NCBI GenBank assembly: GCA_030550695.1
Contig: JAUQOX010000145.1
Span: forward strand, 1-7,429
Length of the DNA: 7,429 bases
Source of the DNA: Gemmatimonadota bacterium
GTDB taxonomy: Bacteria > Gemmatimonadota > Gemmatimonadetes > Longimicrobiales > Gaopeijiaceae
Direction of reading: 5' to 3'
Within the stretch, counting starts at the first letter, position 1. Each line of letters opens with the position of its first letter. The notes below the pieces were generated by a model. That model ran no database searches. It was not told the origin of the DNA and was given only the letters and a program-made list of their open reading frames with translations. Shown in pieces: positions 1 through 4,451 of the stretch. The position numbers and the translations under genes are program-made.

Positions 1-26
1 GGGTTTTCCTCGTGCCCCCGGGGGCT

Positions 27-67
27 GGGGGGGTTTTGGGGGGGGGGTGGGGGGGGGGGGGGGGGGG
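27..67. repeat. Poly-G low-complexity tract at the window edge
   Basis: Runs of 7 G (27-33), 10 G (38-47) and 19 G (49-67) are separated only by TTTT and one T. No other part of the window has homopolymers like these. They fall exactly where the transmembrane part of the downstream hydrolase should be encoded. Poly-G at a read or contig end is a known artefact of two-colour sequencing chemistry, so the tract is probably not genuine sequence, although a real G-rich low-complexity element cannot be excluded from the bases alone. Confidence 0.8.
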
Positions 68-78
68 TAAGAGAGGGG

Positions 79-564
79 ATGGCCCGGTTCTTGGTTGTCA
101 CGGCTCTCCTCTACGTGGGGGCCATGGTGGGAAGCCGCTTCGCCGCCCGGGATCAAGTGGCCCGCGAGGCCCGGGGGGCCGGGTGGGCGGTGGAGGAGGT
201 CATGGTGGGCCCCCGTCCGGCCAACCCCTTCGTGCGGGACGTGGTGGTGCGCACGCCGGAGGGCTATCGGGTGGGGCGGTGGTCCTGGTGGGACCGGCCG
301 CGGCTCCAGTGGCTGGAGGGGGGCGTCCGGCCCCGGGTGGCGGTGGAGGGGGATCTCGGCGAGGCGGTGGAGACGGTCTTGGCTCGGGCCCGGCAGGAGC
401 CGGCCGTGGCCCGTTACCTGGTGTGGTCGCGGTTTCCCCTGTATCGGGTGCGATCCCTCCCGGAAGGGGGGGTGGAGGTGGCCGTGGGGGATGCCCGCTA
501 CACCGGTTTGCCGGGAAGGGGCGGGGGGCTGGGGGGGGTCACGGTACGGTTGGCGGCCCCCTGA
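79..564 (+). CDS. C-terminal part of a YdjM-like membrane-bound metal-dependent hydrolase (5' truncated)
   Basis: The readable product is 161 residues. It opens with one hydrophobic helix (about residues 4-21), followed by a soluble domain with the pattern VMVGPRPANPFVRDVVV and then EGYRVGRWSWWDRP (about residues 42-74). Later come a YLVWSRFPLYRV segment (about 119-130) and a GDARY segment. These are the marks of the C-terminal domain of the inner-membrane putative hydrolases related to E. coli YdjM. Those proteins are usually near 330 residues, with several N-terminal membrane helices and the metal-binding histidines and aspartates upstream. That N-terminal half is missing here. The frame stays open to base 1, but the translation through the poly-G runs is meaningless glycine, so the true start lies outside the window or was destroyed. 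A purine-rich GAGAGGGG abuts the ATG at 79, so a stand-alone short protein is possible but less likely. The catalytic substrate of the family is not established. Confidence 0.6.
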   Translation: MARFLVVTALLYVGAMVGSRFAARDQVAREARGAGWAVEEVMVGPRPANPFVRDVVVRTPEGYRVGRWSWWDRPRLQWLEGGVRPRVAVEGDLGEAVETVLARARQEPAVARYLVWSRFPLYRVRSLPEGGVEVAVGDARYTGLPGRGGGLGGVTVRLAAP

Positions 565-566
565 GG

Positions 567-582
567 GGTGGGCGGCCCCACC
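567..582. terminator. Possible hairpin terminator between convergent genes
   Basis: GGTGGG (567-572) and CCCACC (577-582) form a perfect 6-bp stem around a CGGC loop. The hairpin starts two bases after the stop codon of the hydrolase fragment, in the gap that separates it from the convergent dipeptidase. There is no T-run after it on either strand, so it would be a non-canonical terminator at best. Position supports the call more than sequence does. Confidence 0.3.
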
Positions 583-638
583 AGTTCCCCCTGCCGGTTC
601 GTGGGGAGGGCGGCCCGCCGAGGGGGGGCGGGCCCTTG

Positions 639-1721
639 TCACCCCTTCCAGGTCTCCCGCAGCACCCTGAGCCAGTTCCCGTGGGCCACTTTGGCCAAGG
701 CGGCTCCCCGAAGGCCCCCCGCCCGCAGGGCGTCCAGGAGACGGGGAAGTCCGGCGGCGTCGCCCAAGTCCTGGGGGATGGAGGTGCCGTCGAAGTCGGA
801 CCCCAGCCCCACATGGTCCACCCCCGCCACCCGGGCGATGTGCTCCACGTGGCGGACGATCTCCCCGAGGGAGGTCCGCCGGTCCCCTCGGCCGTCGCGG
901 CGCAGGAACGCCCGGCCGAAGTTGATCCCCACGATCCCCCCCGAGTCCCGGACGGCCCGGAGCTGGTCGTCGGTGAGGTTCCGGGGGGAGGGGCAGAGGG
1001 CGTGGGCCCCGGAGTGGGAGGCCACCAAGGGGGCGGTGGACAGGGCGGCCACGTCCCAGAAGCCCCGCTCGTTCAGGTGCGACACGTCCACCACCACTCC
1101 CAGCTCGTTGCACAGCCGCACCAGGTCCTTCCCCGCCCGGGTAAGACCGGGCCCCAGGTCGGGGGTGTCGGGGAAGTTGAAGGGGACGCCGCGCCCGAAG
1201 GCGTTGGGGCGACTCCAGACCAGGCCCAGGGAGCGGAGACCGGCCTCGTAGAGGACGGGAAGGAGGTGCAGATCCCGGGGGATGGCGTCGGCGCCCTCCA
1301 GGTGCAGGACCATGGCCAGGTCTCCCCGGGCCAGGGCGGACCGGAGTTGCCGGAAGGTCCGGACGATGCGAACGGCCCCCTTGGCAAGGGCCTGGATCCG
1401 GTAGGCCGCGGCCATCATCCGGAGAACGGCGGCCAGAGCCGGCCCTTGGCGGACGGGGCCCGCCAAAGGGACGTCCCACCCCCGAGCCCGTTTCCCGCCT
1501 GGCCCCGTCCTGGGCAGGACCTGTTTCTTCCAGCCGGGGGTGGGCACGAACATGGCAAAAAGGCCGCCGGCCAGTCCCCCTCGGCGGGCCCGGGGAAGGT
1601 CGAGGTGGCCGTCCTGCCTGCCGGTCAGGAAGCTTTCCTCGGTGCCGGGGTGGGCCAGGGCCACTTCCAGCAGGGTGTCGTTGTGTCCGTCAAACACGAA
1701 GGGGTGGGGGCGGCGTGCCAT
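639..1721 (-). CDS. M19 family (renal-type) membrane dipeptidase
   Basis: The product is a 360-residue zinc metallopeptidase of family M19, which hydrolyses dipeptides, often with a D-residue at the C-terminal position. The binuclear zinc ligands are readable in order: H13 and D15 in DGHND, E142 in HLEGAD, H215 in DVSHLNE, H236 in ASHSGAH, and the catalytic-site D309 in GSDFDG. R247 in PSPRNLTDDQ matches the substrate-carboxylate arginine. The start at 1721 puts DGHND at the usual distance from the N-terminus. The longer frame back to 1874 adds 51 residues of proline- and arginine-rich translation with no family resemblance, so I rejected it. No signal peptide is evident, so the enzyme is probably cytoplasmic. 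One oddity is that the position equivalent to substrate-binding His152 of human DPEP1 (LTLTHS) reads LGLVWS here, giving Trp169; I believe a bacterial subgroup shares this. Length is normal for the family. It is convergent with the gene on its 3' side and divergent from the small-protein gene at 1885. Confidence 0.92.
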   Translation of the reverse strand: MARRPHPFVFDGHNDTLLEVALAHPGTEESFLTGRQDGHLDLPRARRGGLAGGLFAMFVPTPGWKKQVLPRTGPGGKRARGWDVPLAGPVRQGPALAAVLRMMAAAYRIQALAKGAVRIVRTFRQLRSALARGDLAMVLHLEGADAIPRDLHLLPVLYEAGLRSLGLVWSRPNAFGRGVPFNFPDTPDLGPGLTRAGKDLVRLCNELGVVVDVSHLNERGFWDVAALSTAPLVASHSGAHALCPSPRNLTDDQLRAVRDSGGIVGINFGRAFLRRDGRGDRRTSLGEIVRHVEHIARVAGVDHVGLGSDFDGTSIPQDLGDAAGLPRLLDALRAGGLRGAALAKVAHGNWLRVLRETWKG

Positions 1722-1884
1722 GGCGGATCCCCGGTGGGGGTGAGAGGGGTGGGGAGTCCTCCGGACCGGCTCAATTTCGGGAACGGACCCCCGCGGCGCT
1801 ACCGGGCCGGTCCACGGCCGGGTCACCGTGGCATCCCTCTTGCCGTGTCCGGAAGGGGAGCACCACTTCGGCAAGGAGGTCCCG
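1722..1884. promoter_or_regulatory. Divergent intergenic region with two inverted repeats
   Basis: This 163-base gap separates the divergent starts of the dipeptidase (-) and the small four-cysteine protein (+), so promoters for both should lie here. I see no convincing -35/-10 pair on either strand. It does contain an 8-bp inverted repeat, GGACCGGC at 1763-1770 and GCCGGTCC at 1806-1813. A second, partly overlapping one is CCACGG at 1812-1817 and CCGTGG at 1826-1831. Either could be an operator shared by the two genes. In sequence this GC-rich, short inverted repeats also arise by chance. Confidence 0.35.
1839..1880 (+). promoter_or_regulatory. Strong Shine-Dalgarno with a hairpin reaching into it
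   Basis: AAGGAGGT at 1873-1880 is a full match to the anti-Shine-Dalgarno. Its GGAGG core ends five bases before the ATG at 1885, which decides the start of the small gene. CTTGCCG at 1839-1845 is complementary to CGGCAAG at 1869-1875, and the stem can extend by a G-U pair into the ribosome binding site. The loop is 23 bases. Folding would partly cover the site, so translational control is possible but unproven. Confidence 0.4.
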
Positions 1885-2109
1885 ATGGAGGCGGAGCGCA
1901 GGAGGCTGTTCCGGGAGTGGGTGGAGAGCTGGAGAAGCGCCTCGGGTCTCGGCGTGCCTTGCGCCCAGGCCCAGGCCGACGGCGTGCCCTGCTTCGAGCT
2001 GGGTCGGGAGTGCGCCGAGTGCGAGGAGGCCTTCCAGACCTGGCTGGCCAGGGAAGGGAAGGGACCGGGGGAGGATCTCTCCGCCCCCAGCCCGCCGGCG
2101 GCGCCCTAG
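1885..2109 (+). CDS. Small four-cysteine protein of unknown function
   Basis: I do not recognise this 74-residue protein. The first half is rich in arginine, glutamate and tryptophan (an amphipathic helix is likely over residues 2-18). Cysteines stand at 26, 36, 43 and 46 in the pattern C-x9-C-x6-C-x2-C, and the last two form CAEC. This spacing could bind a metal or form disulfides. The C-terminal 15 residues are proline- and alanine-rich. There is no signal peptide or membrane segment. The start is set by a textbook ribosome binding site, and third codon positions are almost all G or C, as in neighbouring genes, so I think the gene is real. It is divergent from the dipeptidase and ends inside the stop codon of the convergent histone-deacetylase-like gene. 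Being read from the same gap as the dipeptidase suggests shared control, nothing more specific. Confidence 0.65.
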   Translation: MEAERRRLFREWVESWRSASGLGVPCAQAQADGVPCFELGRECAECEEAFQTWLAREGKGPGEDLSAPSPPAAP

Positions 2110-3020
2110 CGCCGCTCCCCTGCCGCCTCTAGAGCGATCTCCACGGTGCGGGTGTGGATCGCCACGGTGTCCTCCAGGCGCCGGGCGTAGCCTCCCGCCA
2201 AAAGAACCGCCACGGGCACCCCGAGCCTCCGGCACTCCTCCAGAACGTACCGGTCCCGGGCCTCCAGTCCCTTACGGCTGAGGGCCAGGCCTCCCAACTG
2301 GTCCTCCACGTAGGGGTCGGCCCCGGCCAGGTAGAGGACCAGCTCCGGCTCCTGTTTCGAAAAGACCCGATCCAGGCCCTTCCGGAGGGCTGCCAGATAG
2401 GCCTCGTCCCGGGTTCCGTCGGCCAGGCCGATGTCCAGGTCGCCGGGGGGCTTGGGGAAGGGGTAGTTGTGCTCCTGGTGCATGGAGAAGGTGAAGACCC
2501 GGTCCTCGCCTTGGAAAATGGCCGCGGTGCCGTTGCCCTGATGGACGTCCAGATCCACCACCGCGGCCCGGCGGATGGCCCCTTCGTCCAGGAGCACCGC
2601 CAGGGCCACGGCCACGTCGTTCAGGAGACAGAACCCTTCGCCGTGGTCTCGGAAGGCATGGTGGAAGCCGCCCCCCAGGTGCACGCCCACACCCTGCTCC
2701 AGGGCCAGACGGGCCGTCTGTAGGGTGCCGCCGCAGCAAAGAAGGGAGGCCTCCCGGAGATGGGGGGAGAAGGGCAGCTCGAGGAGCCGCTCGTCGTCCG
2801 GCGAGAATCTGCCTTCGCGAATCTTCGCGAGATAGTCGGGGGTGTGCACCCGGGCCAGGTCCTCCCACGAGATGGGTTCGGCCGGGACGAAGTCCTCGGC
2901 CCGGACCGGGCCTCGGGCCAGCAGGCGCTCCCGGACCAGGCGGTACTTGGAGGTGGGGAAGACATGGGCGCCGATGTCCACTTCGTAGCGTGGAGACCAG
3001 ACGATGCGGGGAGAGGGCAT
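2106..3020 (-). CDS. Histone deacetylase family (arginase/deacetylase fold) zinc deacetylase
   Basis: This 304-residue enzyme belongs to the histone deacetylase superfamily, whose bacterial members deacetylate lysines, acetylpolyamines or other N-acetyl small molecules. The active site is complete. The histidine dyad H120-H121 lies in GGGFHHAF, followed by GFCLLND (129-135). Zinc ligands D158 and H160 lie in DLDVHQGNGT, with the third, D235, in AGADPYVED. The transition-state tyrosine Y278 lies in LAGGYA. There is no signal peptide, so it is cytoplasmic. The length is at the short end of the family but covers the whole catalytic domain. AGGAG on the minus strand (3027-3031) lies six bases before the ATG at 3020, which supports the start. 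Its last codon overlaps the stop of the small four-cysteine gene, and it is divergent from thyX. Histones are generally absent from bacteria, so the substrate is probably an acetylated metabolite or protein; sequence alone does not settle which. Confidence 0.93.
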   Translation of the reverse strand: MPSPRIVWSPRYEVDIGAHVFPTSKYRLVRERLLARGPVRAEDFVPAEPISWEDLARVHTPDYLAKIREGRFSPDDERLLELPFSPHLREASLLCCGGTLQTARLALEQGVGVHLGGGFHHAFRDHGEGFCLLNDVAVALAVLLDEGAIRRAAVVDLDVHQGNGTAAIFQGEDRVFTFSMHQEHNYPFPKPPGDLDIGLADGTRDEAYLAALRKGLDRVFSKQEPELVLYLAGADPYVEDQLGGLALSRKGLEARDRYVLEECRRLGVPVAVLLAGGYARRLEDTVAIHTRTVEIALEAAGERR

Positions 3021-3051
3021 AAAGGGCTCCTGGCTTTCAGGGGGATGGATG

Positions 3052-3066
3052 CCCCAGGCTCTGGGG
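3052..3066. repeat. Perfect 6-bp inverted repeat upstream of the deacetylase gene
   Basis: CCCCAG (3052-3057) and CTGGGG (3061-3066) flank GCT. The element is 31 bases upstream of the deacetylase ATG and could be an operator or part of the 5' leader. It resembles the C-run/G-run core of the 28-base repeats at 3124 and 3185, so it may be a degenerate relative. Confidence 0.35.
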
Positions 3067-3123
3067 AAGTCCAGGAGGCTTCGCCGCCCCGAGGGACTGC
3101 CCAGGGAACACTGCCTCCGCCCC

Positions 3124-3151
3124 CGGAGCCCCCTGCAGGCCTGGGGGAACG
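3124..3151. repeat. 28-base direct repeat, copy 1
   Basis: This stretch is identical over 28 bases to 3185-3212. It begins CGGAGC, carries CCTGCAGG and CAGGCCTG as overlapping palindromes in its middle, and ends GGGGGAACG. The core runs from five C to five G and can fold on itself. The copies are 61 bases apart with 33 unlike bases between. A weaker relative may lie at 3091-3120, which shares GGGAAC and then CTGCCT with the sequence after copy 2. Confidence 0.85.
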
Positions 3152-3184
3152 GCGCTACGAGACAGTCGTCGGCCTGATGGAGGG

Positions 3185-3212
3185 CGGAGCCCCCTGCAGG
3201 CCTGGGGGAACG
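3185..3212. repeat. 28-base direct repeat, copy 2
   Basis: Second exact copy of the repeat at 3124-3151, same orientation. It is followed by CCTGCCTGCGG and a further CGGAGCGGAG, so CGGAG-type words continue beyond the repeat. I found no third exact copy in the window. Confidence 0.85.
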
Positions 3213-3274
3213 CCTGCCTGCGGAGCGGAGCCCGCCCTTTGGGCGCCGGGAGGCCGTAGCCGCACGGGGGGCCT

Positions 3275-3345
3275 GTGACCCCAGCCCCCTTGCCGCCGCG
3301 CTCCCCCCACCCTACCCTTGGGCCACACCCGCTGCAAGGGGTCAC
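3275..3345 (+). promoter_or_regulatory. Alternative inverted repeats in the thyX upstream region
   Basis: GTGACCCC (3275-3282) is a perfect complement of GGGGTCAC (3338-3345). CCCTTG (3315-3320) pairs with CAAGGG (3335-3340) around a 14-base loop, and CCCCTTG (3286-3292) can pair with CAAGGGG (3335-3341). These pairings share the same right-hand segment and so exclude one another, as in attenuator-like leaders. The segment ends about 57 bases before the thyX ATG. The GC content makes chance pairing likely, so this is weak. Confidence 0.25.
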
Positions 3346-3402
3346 GGCTCGGGTTGGCCTGGCCCCCCGGCGGGCCTTCAGCCCCCCTCCCCTCAGGAAG
3401 GC

Positions 3403-4389
3403 ATGGAGACCAAGCGCCCTACCCAGCCCGCCGCCGAAGAGATCCTGGGCGGGTACTTTCCCGTATTGGACCACGGGTTCGTGGCCCTCGTCGACTACAT
3501 GGGGGGGGACGAGAGCGTCGAGCAGGCGGCCCGGGTGAGCTACGGCGCCGGCACCCGGAAGGTGTCCCAGACCCGCGGGCTGATCCGTTACTTGCGGCGC
3601 CACCACCACACCACCCCCAGCGAGATGGTGGAGCTGAAGTTCCACTGCGCCATGCCCATGTTCGTGGCTCGCCAGTGGATTCGGCACCGCACTGCGTCGG
3701 TGAACGAATATTCGGGGCGCTACTCCCTGATGCCGCTGTTGTTCTATACCCCGCCGGGGGAGCAGTTCGCCCGGCAGAGCAAGGAGAACATGCAGGGTCG
3801 GGAGGACCAGGCCATTTCCCCGGAGACCTACCGCGAAGCCGTATCCAGGTGGGAGCATAGCCGCAAGATTGTTTCGCAGGATTACGCCTGGCTGTTGGGC
3901 GAAGATGTGGCCCGGGAGCTGGCCCGCATCGACCTGCCCCTGTCCACCTACACCCAGTGGTACTGGAAGATCGATCTCCACAATCTGTTCCACTTCTTGA
4001 CCCTGCGGGTGGCTCCCAACGCCCAGTGGGAGATCCGGCAGTATGCCCGGATTATTGCTGGTATCCTGAAGCGAGTAGCCCCCCTCAGCTTCGAGGCCTG
4101 GCTGGATTACAATTTTGGCGCCCGTTCCTTCAGCCGGGCCGAGCTGGCAGCTTTGTCGCGCCTGCTGGAGCCCACGGCCGGGGGCGGCATCGGGGTCCGG
4201 CCCGGGGCCACGGAAGTAAGCCAAGAGGAACTGGCCGGTTTGGGGTTGTCCAGCCGGGAAATCCAGGAGCTGCGAGAAAAGCTCCGCCCCGAGCCTCTGC
4301 CGGACTTCGAGTTGGACCTGTCCCAGATGCGCACCGCGGAGGAGATGGCGCAGAAAATGTACCGGGCTGTGCCGGGGGCGTTCGAATAG
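3403..4389 (+). CDS. thyX: Flavin-dependent thymidylate synthase ThyX with C-terminal extension
   Basis: ThyX makes dTMP from dUMP using methylenetetrahydrofolate as carbon donor and reduced FAD with NADPH as reductant, in the cytoplasm. The diagnostic RHRX7S motif is exact: R94-H95-R96, then seven residues, then S104. Other family landmarks are the substrate-side segment RIDLPLSTYTQWYWK (175-189), DLHNLFHFLTLR (191-202) and AQWEIRQYA (207-215). The protein is 328 residues, longer than the typical 220-250. After the core ends near residue 236 there is an extension of about 90 residues with two helical, ELA/LSSREIQEL-like stretches. Longer ThyX proteins are known, so this is not a fusion to a recognised domain. 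AGGAAGG at 3395-3401 precedes the ATG closely, and there is no better start. It is divergent from the deacetylase and 52 bases upstream of the MNT-HepT fusion, probably on one transcript with it. Confidence 0.96.
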   Translation: METKRPTQPAAEEILGGYFPVLDHGFVALVDYMGGDESVEQAARVSYGAGTRKVSQTRGLIRYLRRHHHTTPSEMVELKFHCAMPMFVARQWIRHRTASVNEYSGRYSLMPLLFYTPPGEQFARQSKENMQGREDQAISPETYREAVSRWEHSRKIVSQDYAWLLGEDVARELARIDLPLSTYTQWYWKIDLHNLFHFLTLRVAPNAQWEIRQYARIIAGILKRVAPLSFEAWLDYNFGARSFSRAELAALSRLLEPTAGGGIGVRPGATEVSQEELAGLGLSSREIQELREKLRPEPLPDFELDLSQMRTAEEMAQKMYRAVPGAFE

Positions 4390-4393
4390 GAGA

Positions 4394-4416
4394 TCCTCCG
4401 GGCCCGGTCCGGAGGA
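4394..4416 (+). promoter_or_regulatory. Hairpin overlapping a Shine-Dalgarno after thyX
   Basis: TCCTCCGG (4394-4401) and CCGGAGGA (4409-4416) make a perfect 8-bp stem with a seven-base loop. The stem begins five bases after the thyX stop codon. Its right arm contains GGAGGA, the strongest ribosome binding site in the gap, so the fold would hide it. It lacks a following T-run and continues into AGGGCAAG, so intrinsic termination is unlikely; control of translation or of mRNA stability fits better. Confidence 0.5.
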
Positions 4417-4424
4417 AGGGCAAG

Positions 4425-4451
4425 ATGGCAGGGGTGCGAAGGTGGTCTTGA
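4425..4451 (+). CDS. Possible 8-codon leader peptide overlapping the MNT-HepT start
   Basis: An ATG at 4425 lies eight bases after GGAGGA (4411-4416) and encodes MAGVRRWS before a TGA at 4449-4451. It overlaps the GTG start at 4442 in another frame. It could be a leader peptide that couples ribosomes to the following gene. It could also be the true start of that gene separated from it by an indel in the G-rich stretch. There is no independent evidence that it is translated. Confidence 0.2.
   Translation: MAGVRRWS

Larger units (their letters stand above)
3021..3402. other. 382-base divergent intergenic region rich in inverted repeats
   Basis: No convincing gene lies between the deacetylase and thyX starts. 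The short frames here translate to proline-, glycine- and arginine-rich sequence without homology. The region contains hairpin-forming stretches at 3052-3066, 3115-3128 (CTCCG and CGGAG around four C), 3233-3245 (CGCCC and GGGCG around TTT) and 3275-3345, plus the two 28-base direct repeats listed separately. Promoters for both divergent genes should be here, but I cannot point to clear -35/-10 boxes. For thyX, AGGAAGG at 3395-3401 sits just before the ATG. Confidence 0.6.

Noticed and set aside
1722..1874. A longer N-terminus for the M19 dipeptidase starting at 1874
   Set aside because: The 51 added residues are rich in proline and arginine with no signal peptide or family similarity, and they cover the divergent promoter region and the ribosome binding site of the small gene. 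DGHND is expected near the N-terminus, as it is with the 1721 start.
12..2132. A 706-codon open frame on the plus strand
   Set aside because: It runs through the poly-G tract and antisense to the dipeptidase. Its translation is glycine-, proline- and arginine-rich with no family resemblance, whereas the minus strand holds a complete M19 active site. It is a shadow of high-GC coding sequence.
3124..3212. A minimal CRISPR array
   Set aside because: The 28-base repeat and 33-base intervening stretch have CRISPR-like sizes. There are only two copies, bases 61 before and 61 after do not repeat, and no cas gene is in the window. The repeat is also built of C- and G-runs typical of other intergenic hairpins.
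3155..3337. A 60-codon minus-strand gene in the deacetylase-thyX gap
   Set aside because: It covers one of the 28-base repeats, has no ribosome binding site I can see, and its translation is basic, proline-rich low-complexity sequence.
4394..4416. Intrinsic terminator after thyX
   Set aside because: The stem is perfect but is followed by AGGGCAAG rather than a T-run, and its right arm is a ribosome binding site, so I listed it as a regulatory hairpin.
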